Source of the DNA: Enterobacter cloacae
Lineage (GTDB): Bacteria > Pseudomonadota > Gammaproteobacteria > Enterobacterales > Enterobacteriaceae
Assembly: GCA_014169315.1 (NCBI GenBank)
Contig: AP022133.1
Span: forward strand, 2,356,001-2,420,000
Direction of reading: 5' to 3'
Length of the DNA stretch: 64,000 nucleotides
A program made the position numbers and the translations under genes. The notes below the pieces were generated by a model, which saw only the letters and a program-made list of their open reading frames with translations, searched no databases and was not told the origin of the DNA. Positions 54,532 through 63,398 of the stretch are shown piece by piece. The first letter of the stretch is position 1. Each line of letters starts with the position of its first letter.

Positions 54532-54761
54532 GGCTGATTCGCCCGTGCCAGCAGCGCTTTGTATTTGGCGTACAGGTCATTAAGGATGAAGTTCATCTCC
54601 TGCGCACTGATGCCATCGCCAAAAACCAGGTTGCCCCTGGCATCAAAATAGGTCGGCGCAAAGCCAGTCGCCTGCTTTTCCTGTGATGGTTCTTCTTTAT
54701 TAGGAATATCCGCGCCACCTTGCCCGGAATAGGTTTTATCTGTTGCTGCCCAGCTATCCAT
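54528..54761 (-). CDS. small baseplate-region protein, paralogue A
   Basis: 77 residues with TGFAPTYFDARGNLVFGDGI ... EMNFILNDLYAK, matching the adjacent paralogue at 54295-54531 at about half of the aligned positions. Function unknown. Confidence 0.6.
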   Translation of the reverse strand: MDSWAATDKTYSGQGGADIPNKEEPSQEKQATGFAPTYFDARGNLVFGDGISAQEMNFILNDLYAKYKALLARANQP

Positions 54762-55512
54762 TCAGCACCTTCACTTTTTTTACTGTTACGAGTGTATTGA
54801 ACGGCTCCACAAGGTCCGTTCCGCTCTGTGTTTTTGTTCCAGTTACGCGCGTTAAAAGCGACTGTGTTGCATTAACACGGATCCCCTTCGTTGCCGTCGC
54901 CATGATGGTTCTTTGTGTTTTCTCGTATTTGATACCCCCCCATACCGCCGGGAACACATTACCTGGGAACATTGGCGCGTGCTGCACCAGCTTTACGTTT
55001 GGAGGCGTGGCGGCGCTGTATATGTCAGCGCCAAACGTGGCAGAAACCAGTGATTCAGGCAGTTCAATATCCGGGGCCATGCCGCCGCACTGCACAAAAA
55101 CCATGCGGAAAGGTACACGGTTGAATGCTGCGCCTACCGCACCAGTAGTTAGCCCGACCTTATCCAGCGTCAACCAGGTCAGATTATAAAGCTGGCGAAT
55201 GTATGCCCCGATGGATGGCCTGGATTGCGCAGACACTGACTGACTACCCATCGCCTGGCGTATTTCCTTGCGGTATTCATCATCGTCACGCCCCTCGCGG
55301 TTCACGTCATACTCTTCCCCGCGGGCGTCGAGCAACTTCCCGGTTGAGTCATCCAGCGAGTAGCCTTTTTTGAGATATTCTATCGCTGCAGCCATGCTCG
55401 CATTACTGGACTTCAACCCGGCGACGAGGTCGATATTGCGCTGTTTGCGCACCTTTGAGGTAAAGCGCTCTTTTGCCAGCTGTGCTGGGCTTTTGATTAC
55501 CGGCTCCATCAC
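54754..55512 (-). CDS. baseplate protein (DUF2612-like)
   Basis: 252 residues. The LLDARGEEYDVNREGRDDDEYRKEI segment is typical of proteins encoded directly after baseplate J. The start overlaps the J gene by 4 bp. Likely part of the baseplate wedge. Confidence 0.8.
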   Translation of the reverse strand: MMEPVIKSPAQLAKERFTSKVRKQRNIDLVAGLKSSNASMAAAIEYLKKGYSLDDSTGKLLDARGEEYDVNREGRDDDEYRKEIRQAMGSQSVSAQSRPSIGAYIRQLYNLTWLTLDKVGLTTGAVGAAFNRVPFRMVFVQCGGMAPDIELPESLVSATFGADIYSAATPPNVKLVQHAPMFPGNVFPAVWGGIKYEKTQRTIMATATKGIRVNATQSLLTRVTGTKTQSGTDLVEPFNTLVTVKKVKVLNG

Positions 55513-56918
55513 GACACCGCCACAGATGAATTGTTAGTAACGGCAATTATCCCGCTACCGATCGCAACTGTGGTATCAGTTGGCGTGGAAGTTTCGCCTA
55601 CTTTAACGGTGATATCCGTAAGCGTCGGAAATGCGGATAACAAACGAGCATAAATTTGACCAGAAAACACATCGCGCCCCACCTGCAACTGTGAGAAATA
55701 TGCGGTTACGGTGTTTTTCGCCACACTGAGGTAATCCGCAGGCTTGCCAGTTGTTTCCGCATCCCACTTGGCACCAGACACCGATACGTAAACCAGCTGA
55801 TAGCTCTGACGGCTGAAATACACGGTTTCCGTTGTCGTTCCGTCTGTGGCCGTGCCGGAAACGTCGCCATAAAAGCCGCACTCACCTGCCGCCGCGTTGT
55901 AAATCGCCTGGGCGATGTCGTTATCCGCGCCACCAGCGACAAAGGCGTGTATTGATTTGCCCGGCACCCCATCAGCATTGGTCTGGAATCCGCGATTAAC
56001 CTCAACGTCTGCATACGTCACACCATCAACAGCCAGGATCGCATTTTTGATGCCTGGGCGTGATGAACTGATGCTCACGCGCCTCGCCGCAGCAGCAGCC
56101 TGTATGCGCGGTCTGTAAATCTCGTCATCCTCAATCAGGTAGCCTTTCAAACCGTTTGAAAGCACCAGGATGTCATCAGTGGCGATATAGCCGAAAAGCG
56201 CCTGCGGGAACTCTGTATCGCTCTGATACCAGGCCGTCGTCGGAATGCCTGTGCGCACAATCTGGAATACGTCATCAGCGAAAGAGAACTGAATCAGCGA
56301 ACGACCGTCAGCCGCATAGAGCAACTGCCCGTAAGCGGTCGTATAGGTCGCCAGTGAGGGCTCACGCGCCACGATATCGGCGTACAAACGGCTGGTGATA
56401 GTGTCGGAGGTGTCACCCGCCCGGTATTGAGTGGAATACGGATTGCCGGAGATCGAGATTGTGAAAGTGTTGCCCGTAGTGATAGCTGCCTGCTTCACCG
56501 ACAACACAAATCCTGCTGCCGTCTTGCCGTTCTCTTTTACATCCCCGGTCGTTGTCCAGTCGCCCGAACTACCGGAAATTGTGAACAGCTCACCCGCGTT
56601 AACGGTCTGCCCTGGCTGCAGCAGATAGATGACGTAAGCGGAGGATCGCGTTAAGCCGTTGCGTGGAAGGTTAAAACGCTCACCAAACGCATCAAGCTGG
56701 GCTTTCTCTGCCTGAGAAATGAAGAACCCAGCAAACACCCAGCCGATCGCCTCAATGATGTTCAGGTCATCCTCTGCCACCACCGCGATTGTCTGTCCGA
56801 CGAGTGAATCCCCATCAGGGTTAACGTTGCCCAGCGCCCCCTTTAACTTCTCGTACTTGTCGCCGCGTATCTCGGGCAACCTGGCACCGTGCCAGCCGCT
56901 GTCGTTAACTAATTCCAC
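55509..56918 (-). CDS. baseplate J-like wedge protein
   Basis: 469 residues, gpJ/gp47-like, with the N-terminal GDSLVGQTIAVVAEDDLNIIEAIGWV and a long C-terminal beta/alpha domain (YADVEVNRGFQTNADGVPGKSIHAFV). It forms the wedge ring of the baseplate. It overlaps the gp25-like gene by 14 bp. Confidence 0.9.
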   Translation of the reverse strand: MELVNDSGWHGARLPEIRGDKYEKLKGALGNVNPDGDSLVGQTIAVVAEDDLNIIEAIGWVFAGFFISQAEKAQLDAFGERFNLPRNGLTRSSAYVIYLLQPGQTVNAGELFTISGSSGDWTTTGDVKENGKTAAGFVLSVKQAAITTGNTFTISISGNPYSTQYRAGDTSDTITSRLYADIVAREPSLATYTTAYGQLLYAADGRSLIQFSFADDVFQIVRTGIPTTAWYQSDTEFPQALFGYIATDDILVLSNGLKGYLIEDDEIYRPRIQAAAAARRVSISSSRPGIKNAILAVDGVTYADVEVNRGFQTNADGVPGKSIHAFVAGGADNDIAQAIYNAAAGECGFYGDVSGTATDGTTTETVYFSRQSYQLVYVSVSGAKWDAETTGKPADYLSVAKNTVTAYFSQLQVGRDVFSGQIYARLLSAFPTLTDITVKVGETSTPTDTTVAIGSGIIAVTNNSSVAVS

Positions 56919-57252
56919 TGCTCACCTCTTTGGTTTCATTGCCGATGTAAACAGCAAAAAGGATTTTGTAATCGCCCTTCACATCGCTGATGTTTGTTGC
57001 CCTGGCATCGGTGACACCTGGCGTGCGTTTGGCCTCGGCGTTAATCATGTTGGAGACGATAGAGGCCGGGAGTTTTGAGCCCATGATGCCTGGTAGCCAC
57101 GGCAGACCCTGCGACGTGTCCAGCCACCACTCACCCCTGTTAGTAGCGACGCGGATCTCCGCCTGCTGCGCAACGCCATCAATGCCGCCATCCAGAACAA
57201 AATCACCATTGACGAGGATTACCCCGTCATCGTCCTGCATTATGTCCAGCAT
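56905..57252 (-). CDS. gp25/gpW-like baseplate protein
   Basis: 115 residues. LDGGIDGVAQQAEIRVATNRGEWWLDTSQGLPWLPGIMG carries the lysozyme-like gp25 signature (RxxLxTxxGE...D...G). It nucleates sheath assembly on the baseplate. Confidence 0.88.
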   Translation of the reverse strand: MLDIMQDDDGVILVNGDFVLDGGIDGVAQQAEIRVATNRGEWWLDTSQGLPWLPGIMGSKLPASIVSNMINAEAKRTPGVTDARATNISDVKGDYKILFAVYIGNETKEVSSGIS

Positions 57253-57470
57253 CAGTAGTCCATCCCCTCAACGGCTGTCAGCTTCGACACCCAAACGAGA
57301 CAGCGGGCCTCGCCCACCGCCTCTATGCGCTCAACATACCCGACCGGGATTATTCGCTTACCCCGGCACGTAGGCATGACCAGTGTTAACGGTTCGCCAG
57401 GGGCCGGGCGCTCATTCGAAATGAAGCACCCTTTAACACTCTGGCGATACTGAACGGTTGTGATGTTCAT
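57252..57470 (-). CDS. small baseplate-region protein
   Basis: 72 residues from the ATG that overlaps the upstream stop (ATGA); an ATG 15 bp earlier is possible. Beta-rich, with PAPGEPLTLVMPTCRGKRIIPVG. Not recognised. Confidence 0.55.
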   Translation of the reverse strand: MNITTVQYRQSVKGCFISNERPAPGEPLTLVMPTCRGKRIIPVGYVERIEAVGEARCLVWVSKLTAVEGMDY

Positions 57471-57847
57471 TCGGTGTGCCGCCATTGCTCCAGGTGAACG
57501 ATCGTCACCGCAGCGTCAAGTGACTCGATATCCAGCAGGTCATCCAGGTCAAAGCCCTCGCCCGCATCGTTCAGCATCTGCGCCATAGCCGCCTGGTGCG
57601 GCAGCTCGAAAGGCAGATCGCAATAAAACGGCATGTACTGGTCTTTGCAGTCACGGCAGGTCGCCATCACCATTGCCAGCGGCGCATTAATGAGAGGCAC
57701 GCACTCCACGCGCTCGACTACCAGCCCGGTGCGTTCGGTTACGCTGATAATGTCGCCTTTGGTGATTTCCGTGGTGTAGTCGCCAGCCATCAGAAAACCG
57801 CGATTAGAAAGAGCAATTTGTGCAGCCTGGTCGTTTAGTTTCATCAT
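57467..57847 (-). CDS. baseplate-region hypothetical protein
   Basis: 126 residues. It contains two Cys in ATCRDCKDQY that could bind metal. It sits between spike and gp25 genes, close to both. No known family recognised; two adjacent ATG codons make the exact start uncertain. Confidence 0.55.
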   Translation of the reverse strand: MMKLNDQAAQIALSNRGFLMAGDYTTEITKGDIISVTERTGLVVERVECVPLINAPLAMVMATCRDCKDQYMPFYCDLPFELPHQAAMAQMLNDAGEGFDLDDLLDIESLDAAVTIVHLEQWRHTE

Positions 57848-57853
57848 TGATTC

Positions 57854-58564
57854 CTATTGTGGTTTGCTGGTGGACTTGCCGTCGCCCTGCTCCAGATGGG
57901 TGTGATTGTTGAAGGACTTACCGCCGCTGATGTGGTCAGCCGCTTCGCTGGTTCCGGTGACTGTTACGTTGCCGCCGAACGTGGCATTAGACTTGCCGCC
58001 AGCGCCCTGGCTGATGGATCCCGAAATGGTCAAATTGCCGTTTATGGTGGTCATGGGGGCGGTTATATCCATGCCGCCTGGCGCGTTAATGGATGCTTTA
58101 TTGCCCGTTAACTCAAATGTTGCGCCCTGCCCGGTGTTGCCTTTGATGGTGCCGTCATCCATTTCGATGAAGGCGCTACCGCTGAACAAACGCAGCCCTG
58201 CGCCATCCGGCATCTGATGACTGGCGAAGTCGGAAAAGCCGCAGAACGCCACGGCTGAGGACAGTGTTTTGTGGTCTGGTTCGTCGTCGTCACCGTGGGA
58301 TAAGGCGACAAGCAGACACTCATCACCAGGCTTAACCCGACCGGATACGCCGGACTTGCCGCCATCCCAGACGAGAGACACCAAACGGACGTTTTCGACC
58401 TCGGCGTACTCAATGGGATCCGGGTTATCACCAAATGTGCGTTTAGGCGTTGGCTTGACGGTGGCCCGGCCACCTTTGACGGAGACGATTCTTGCCTCAA
58501 GCGCGAACAGCGCAGAGTTAAGCGCCTGGTCAACGATGGCCGCGATTTGGCTTGCCGCTCTCAT
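57854..58564 (-). CDS. baseplate spike protein (gp138/gpV-like)
   Basis: 236 residues from the ATG that overlaps the hub stop (ATGA). The N-terminal OB-like domain (ARIVSVKGGRATVKPTPKR, GVSGRVKPGDECLLVALSHG) is followed by a triple-beta-helix repeat region (NGNLTISGSI, FGGNVTVTGTSE). It ends in an iron-binding-type HTHLEQGDG apex. It punctures the outer membrane. Confidence 0.85.
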   Translation of the reverse strand: MRAASQIAAIVDQALNSALFALEARIVSVKGGRATVKPTPKRTFGDNPDPIEYAEVENVRLVSLVWDGGKSGVSGRVKPGDECLLVALSHGDDDEPDHKTLSSAVAFCGFSDFASHQMPDGAGLRLFSGSAFIEMDDGTIKGNTGQGATFELTGNKASINAPGGMDITAPMTTINGNLTISGSISQGAGGKSNATFGGNVTVTGTSEAADHISGGKSFNNHTHLEQGDGKSTSKPQ

Positions 58565-59511
58565 GCGATAATTCCCTCCCATGACGTGGTGCGGGGCTGG
58601 GAATCTCTGGTGCTGAACCGGTGCGAGATTTTTTTGACGATAATCTCCCAGTTCTCACCCATCGACGGGGAAGAGAGCACCACCTTTTCACCTATCTCCA
58701 CACCACCGCGTAGCAGTGACTCCCACGTGATGGCCTCGATTACACCTATCTGGCGGCGTGCGCCTTTGCTGTAATCCACCTGTGAGTTTTTCGGGGGCCA
58801 GGCATACGTTTTGATGCTCTTTTCGTGTTTGGCCTGGATCTGCTCTTTCTCTGACGGCTTTTTCTTTTTCCGTTTCGGGGTATGGATTTTGAGAAGCGGA
58901 ACGCCCAGCAACCCGCTGTCAGGAGAGAACGCGGCAGCACCATCAAAAATGGAATCACCAGCTGTGACAGCAATCGTCTGGTACTGGAGTGACCACGTGG
59001 CGTTTACCGGGCGGCAAAGGCTCGTCAGAACGTCGCGGGATAGCGCCGCAGCGCTGATGTTTTTGGGGAGCGTTAGCGCAGCAGCCGCTTTTGACAGCTG
59101 GCAACCCAGCCCCATATCAGAGGCGACCTGCGCGATCGCCTCCTTGAGGGATTGCCCCTTACGGAACTTGCGTGATGTGACGCTGGCGCGGAACGGAATC
59201 AGGGCCTCGTACAGCTTCATTTTCAGGCCGTAAACCTCGCCGGGTTTAACGTTCACGGCGCTGATGAGTTCACCCTGGAACAGCGTGAACATCCCTTCAT
59301 CTATATAGCCACCTGCAAACGTGACCATAGAGCCAGCCTGGACGATCGCGTTATGCGTTTCAGGCGTCAGCCCCCAGATAGTTAAGTCGGCCTCGTTCGG
59401 CTCTTTCTCGTCATCGCGCACACAGGAAAAATCCACATCAACGCCGTCAATGTGGATCGTCTCACCATCGGTGCAGAAAACAGTTATCTCGTACTGCCAG
59501 CCGTAAGCCAT
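58561..59511 (-). CDS. baseplate hub protein (gp27/gp44-like)
   Basis: 316 residues from the ATG at 59511, preceded by AAGGAGG. Hub pattern DEKEPNEADLTIWGLTPETHNAI, followed by QSLKEAIAQVASDMGLGCQ and a Lys-rich loop near 215-235. It connects the tail tube and spike. Promoter(s) for this leftward baseplate operon must lie in the AT-rich stretch upstream. Confidence 0.85.
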   Translation of the reverse strand: MAYGWQYEITVFCTDGETIHIDGVDVDFSCVRDDEKEPNEADLTIWGLTPETHNAIVQAGSMVTFAGGYIDEGMFTLFQGELISAVNVKPGEVYGLKMKLYEALIPFRASVTSRKFRKGQSLKEAIAQVASDMGLGCQLSKAAAALTLPKNISAAALSRDVLTSLCRPVNATWSLQYQTIAVTAGDSIFDGAAAFSPDSGLLGVPLLKIHTPKRKKKKPSEKEQIQAKHEKSIKTYAWPPKNSQVDYSKGARRQIGVIEAITWESLLRGGVEIGEKVVLSSPSMGENWEIIVKKISHRFSTRDSQPRTTSWEGIIA

Positions 59512-60549
59512 AAATCGCCTCCTTATATAGGAGTGATTTTTAGGCATGCACCCGGCTAATTACAGAAACGCCGCCAGCGGTAACGATTGTCAATATATGG
59601 CGCAAGGTTTGAACTGTGGATAACCGCCAAATAATTGCACCCTGCATGATTCATGTTAGTGGTCAATATCGCCCTGATGCCGCGCCAGCATTGTCTTTCA
59701 ATGTGGATAACATTAATCGTGCCAACTTTATTGTTGTTATTTTGTTGGTTTTGTAGTGCTCGCTTTTCGCTCAAATAATATGTAACAGCGCTAACATAAT
59801 TAAACGGATAATTTATTGCTCGTTTCGCCGGAACGCTTAAAAATGATTATCCGACCCCAGCAGGCGACGGAAACAAGCCCGGTGCGGGTTTAATGGGTTT
59901 CGCCTCCTCCTCTCTCTCCACCTCTCCATTTTTCGCCCTGGCTGCATGATGGCGTGTCAATATGTTAACTAAGCTGGTCGTACCATAGCGCAGAAACATA
60001 TCAGAGCGAAACCATTATCAAAAGTCGCGTAATTGCATCTATATATTTGATTGGCATGCATTTTGTAGTGTTTCGATTTTCCCGGCTTTGTTTCTGCCTG
60101 AAATACTTATTAATACTTTGGCCTTTTTTGCTGGTTTAATGACCCCTTTCCGACATTAGGTCGCACTGTCAAACCTTATATATCCGTTTGCCTCACCTCT
60201 CTATCCTTCTGAAATATCTGCTACTTTTCACAGCCAAAACTTTTTAATTTTCTGCCGTCTCAAATTACAAGTTGTGGACATCAAAAAATGACCATAAATC
60301 GCATACAAAACAATCAATTTATATATGCTATTGAAAATATTGATATTAATTATTTTTGGCGTTTATTTTCGAATTGTTGATATACATCACCGTTTACCAC
60401 TTTGATTTGTGGTTCGTTTATTTTTATCCACATAACAATTTATTCACTTCTTACGTTACATTTGTAACATTAAGATGTTGAATTTATGTTGCCATGAATT
60501 TAACAATATTGTCACATGCTCAGGTCGCCGCCTGGCGTTTTTTAGGTAC
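59512..60549. promoter_or_regulatory. 1-kb AT-rich stretch without a supported gene
   Basis: Lies between the baseplate operon and the early operon. A 72-codon - strand frame (59556-59774) has no convincing ribosome-binding site or domain. The right half (60050-60540) is rich in A/T runs and TTTATT-type motifs. It likely carries the late promoter for the hub operon; origin or regulatory RNA functions are possible but not shown. Confidence 0.45.
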
Positions 60550-60574
60550 AAAAAAACCCGGCATTAGCCGGGCT
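60550..60574 (-). terminator. terminator of the leftward early operon
   Basis: Stem CCCGGC/GCCGGG, 4-nt loop, followed on the - strand by seven T. It ends the transcript carrying the recombinase and regulator genes. Confidence 0.85.
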
Positions 60575-60594
60575 GTTATCACATCTGCGAAGTG

Positions 60595-60852
60595 TTAGCA
60601 CATGCTGGAGAACGCCACCTCAACCTCTGAGGCGTTGAGCGTGCATAAATCGGTATAGAGCGCCATTGCGTCAGCCAGAAGCTGGCGACCACCCATTAAT
60701 ATCTTCTCGTTGTTCCGGTCGATTAATTCCACGCGGTAAATAGATGGCGCTGCTTTTAAATTAGTGCGCAACTGGAGGCATTTAAATACGCATCCGCGCG
60801 GATAATTCGTTTTATACATTACGTCATTGTCTTTAATAGCCGCTGTTTTCAT
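60595..60852 (-). CDS. early phage hypothetical protein
   Basis: 85 residues, overlapping the recombinase stop by 4 bp. No recognised domain. Probably co-translated. Confidence 0.55.
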   Translation of the reverse strand: MKTAAIKDNDVMYKTNYPRGCVFKCLQLRTNLKAAPSIYRVELIDRNNEKILMGGRQLLADAMALYTDLCTLNASEVEVAFSSMC

Positions 60853-61742
60853 TTTTCTACCTTAACGCTGAGGTAATCATCAATAGAGTTTTTTAACGCT
60901 TTGCGCATCGCTGAATATGGCGGAGACTGCAAATAAGCAGCTGGCACATCTTTAACTGCATGGTTAAGAATTAACTCCACCGCTAAATAATCCTCTCCAC
61001 GAACGGCTGAGGCTGTACGGAATACCTTTCTTAGGTCATGGCTGCGCCATTTAATCCCGGCGCGAGACACCACCGTATTAAGCGTGTTGTATTTGATTTC
61101 TGAGTCCTCAATCACCCCTATCCACTCAGTTACCAAAGGTACGTATTCCAGAGGAACGGGCAGCAGCAGATCCGAATGCGTTTTCGTGTGTCTGTCAGGC
61201 ACGAACAGGCGACCGCCAGCCAGCATGGATGTGCGCTTGAGCGATAGTGTTTCTGATACCCTGAAACCAAAGCACAGCATCAGGCGCAGGACGCACCTGT
61301 AAGGCTCCCTGACCGATTCGATATCGCGTACCACATCAACGTATTCAGTAACGCTAACCCGGCCCGGCTTGCTTAGTGCGCGGTGCCGTTTAATGCGTTT
61401 TCCGATTGACCGGGCGGCGGTGCGCATGGCATCCAACATGCGCCCTAGCGAACCCGGCGCGGCGGGTTTGAATTTAATATCAGCGTGAATCACCCAGGCC
61501 ACAACTGCAGCAACACAGTCAATACGCTGGCGAACCGTGGAGGCCGCAAGGCCAAGATCGATACAGCGGTCGGCGTACCGGATCCATGTATCCGGTACGC
61601 TGGCGGCGCGAACCCCCAGCGACAGAACCGGCTCTAGCATACGCACGGCGTGGCGTTCGTTAATGATGGTTTTTTCGCGCAAACTGACCGCCCTGGCGCG
61701 GCGGTCAACCATTACCAGTAAATCACTAAGCATTGCTGACAC
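60849..61742 (-). CDS. tyrosine recombinase (phage integrase family)
   Basis: 297 residues. The N-terminal SAM-like core-binding half is followed by a catalytic domain with Arg in CFGFRVSETLSL, the Lys region at RHTKTHSDLLL, HDLRK, the NHA box and a candidate nucleophile Tyr in DVPAAYLQ. A start three codons later is also possible. It lies amid early genes, about 30 kb from the dif-proximal end of the prophage, so a role other than dif integration is possible, or the other att lies nearby beyond the window. Confidence 0.85.
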   Translation of the reverse strand: MSAMLSDLLVMVDRRARAVSLREKTIINERHAVRMLEPVLSLGVRAASVPDTWIRYADRCIDLGLAASTVRQRIDCVAAVVAWVIHADIKFKPAAPGSLGRMLDAMRTAARSIGKRIKRHRALSKPGRVSVTEYVDVVRDIESVREPYRCVLRLMLCFGFRVSETLSLKRTSMLAGGRLFVPDRHTKTHSDLLLPVPLEYVPLVTEWIGVIEDSEIKYNTLNTVVSRAGIKWRSHDLRKVFRTASAVRGEDYLAVELILNHAVKDVPAAYLQSPPYSAMRKALKNSIDDYLSVKVEK

Positions 61743-62151
61743 CTTTTGAATTATTCAGCGTCACAGCATAGGCAAACAACTTTTTGTGAACCCATGCCCT
61801 GTACTGCGCCTCAGCCTCTTCATTAGTGCCGCCCAAATCGACAAGGTTTTCTACAATTTCAGCCGCCAGCGCATCAATATCTGGCACTGGTGCGGTAAGC
61901 ACCGCTAGGGCAATTTCTGCCTGCCGCAGGCGCATTGCAGTTTGCAGGGATGGTATTAGCTCGTCACGCTCCCGCCAGAGCTGGACATCTTCGCTGGTCA
62001 GCTCTATTAACTGCTCTTTTGTGAAATGCATTTTGTCACCTGCCGTCTCTTCTGCGTGAGCGTCGGCGCAATTGGTAAACCCCGAACCACCTCCAACCTG
62101 CGGCACACACTCGGCGCAAATGCCGCATTGCATCTGGGTTAACTTAGTCAT
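61726..62151 (-). CDS. early phage protein with Cys motif
   Basis: 141 residues from the ATG at 62151 (GGAGG upstream). CGICAEC near the N-terminus may bind zinc; the rest is helical and acidic. Overlaps both neighbours slightly. Function unknown. Confidence 0.55.
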   Translation of the reverse strand: MTKLTQMQCGICAECVPQVGGGSGFTNCADAHAEETAGDKMHFTKEQLIELTSEDVQLWRERDELIPSLQTAMRLRQAEIALAVLTAPVPDIDALAAEIVENLVDLGGTNEEAEAQYRAWVHKKLFAYAVTLNNSKGVSNA

Positions 62152-62488
62152 TCCACGCCTCCAATTCGTTTTGAATTTCTTCATCGATCTCGTCGTTAGT
62201 GGCATCCTCATTGAGATAGCTCATGGCTTCTTTTCGGTACTGATCGCGACGGGTGGCGTACCATGCGGAAAACTCTGGAGTCCAACCCGGCTCACTTCCG
62301 GGAAAATCCACTCTGGCGTTACCTTCGGCCATGCGCTCCACCATGCAATGAGCAGTTGTCCGGGCACACTCACGGATGCAGCCACTAAGATGATGCTTAC
62401 GCCACCAGGGGCTTACTTTCGAATCGCACACACCTTTAAATTCAACTTCCCAGCGCCGTATACAGCGGGCATTTAATGATTTACTCAT
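62144..62488 (-). CDS. early phage hypothetical protein
   Basis: 114 residues. Trp- and Cys-rich N-terminal half (SPWWRKHHLSGC), acidic C-terminus. Overlaps both neighbours by 4-8 bp. Not recognised. Confidence 0.5.
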   Translation of the reverse strand: MSKSLNARCIRRWEVEFKGVCDSKVSPWWRKHHLSGCIRECARTTAHCMVERMAEGNARVDFPGSEPGWTPEFSAWYATRRDQYRKEAMSYLNEDATNDEIDEEIQNELEAWND

Positions 62489-62856
62489 TGAGTGGTTTCC
62501 CCTCGCACCGCCAGAGCAGTGCGGATCGCCTTTGCAATGCGAGCGTAAAGGCCCGCATTTTCATAGTCCTGTTCGCCTGCCCATTCAAAGATGACGGCGG
62601 TAAACTTCATGTTGCTGATTACCGTAGAGGTGGCATCACTGCGGGCGTACAGAGCCACCCACGCGCCCGGATTCGTTACACGGGTTTTAACTCCACCCAA
62701 CGCCGGAGTAACGCCACGGATAGCGGCAGCGTGACGGCTGGCAGTGCCTTTACTCACGCCCTCACGTTCGGCGCGATCGGCTACCAGCTTCAAACCCTCT
62801 TCAATGAAGCTCTTGGAGAGGCGGCGCTCGTTGCGTTTGGTCTTAATCTTGTCCAT
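62485..62856 (-). CDS. early phage basic/helical protein
   Basis: 123 residues. The N-terminal half is basic, with a possible HTH (EGVSKGTASRHAAAIRG). The C-terminal half (AGEQDYENAGLYARIAKAIRTAL) is helical. Overlaps the next gene by 14 bp. Confidence 0.5.
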   Translation of the reverse strand: MDKIKTKRNERRLSKSFIEEGLKLVADRAEREGVSKGTASRHAAAIRGVTPALGGVKTRVTNPGAWVALYARSDATSTVISNMKFTAVIFEWAGEQDYENAGLYARIAKAIRTALAVRGETTQ

Positions 62857-63109
62857 TTAAATCACCTTGCGTAATCATCCAGGCTGTTGCGTTCGGGGCC
62901 AGGCGCACCTCTGTAACCAGACCGCGTGTCGCCATACTTTTCATCTTCTGGCGCACGTCATACTGGAGGATCGCTTTATCTGGATGTTGGCGGCACAGCG
63001 CCTCACGGATGAAGCTGGTGTGCATCTTCTGATTCTTTAAATCAGGGCTCGACCAGCGTTGGAACACCTGGAATATGTCGGCGTCCGTTATGATGTATCT
63101 GCGCATCAT
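62843..63109 (-). CDS. winged-helix-like early protein
   Basis: 88 residues, with ILQYDVRQKMKSMATRGLVTEVR resembling a small winged helix. Overlaps the HTH regulator stop by 4 bp. Possible transcriptional accessory. Confidence 0.5.
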   Translation of the reverse strand: MMRRYIITDADIFQVFQRWSSPDLKNQKMHTSFIREALCRQHPDKAILQYDVRQKMKSMATRGLVTEVRLAPNATAWMITQGDLNGQD

Positions 63110-63387
63110 TTGGCCCTTCTCGGCACTACTTCAACTTTCCCGCATTCCGGGAAATCAATCCCAATACGCAGAGCAGCAGCTGTGTTAAGCACCATGCGCA
63201 TGCTCGGCGTACCCTCAAATCCTTCCACCCGGCGAACCGTGGCACGCATAACACCTACCAGCGCGGAAAAATCTTCCTTGCTCATGCGCAGTTCACGACG
63301 CAGATTCCCACTTATCAAAAGGTCAGTTAATTGACCAATGGTCATGCGGCGCTTTTCTGCCATTACCTGTTTAACGTTTTCATTCAT
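63106..63387 (-). CDS. HTH-type phage regulator
   Basis: 93 residues with a Cro/CI-type HTH (RRELRMSKEDFSALVGVMRATVRRVEGFEGTPS). Likely a transcriptional regulator of the early operon; operator not identified. Confidence 0.65.
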   Translation of the reverse strand: MNENVKQVMAEKRRMTIGQLTDLLISGNLRRELRMSKEDFSALVGVMRATVRRVEGFEGTPSMRMVLNTAAALRIGIDFPECGKVEVVPRRAK

Positions 63388-63398
63388 CGTGAAACCCC

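Noticed and set aside
59556..59774. A 72-codon - strand frame upstream of the hub gene
   Set aside because: No clear ribosome-binding site, no domain, low-complexity Asn/Gln start; not enough support.
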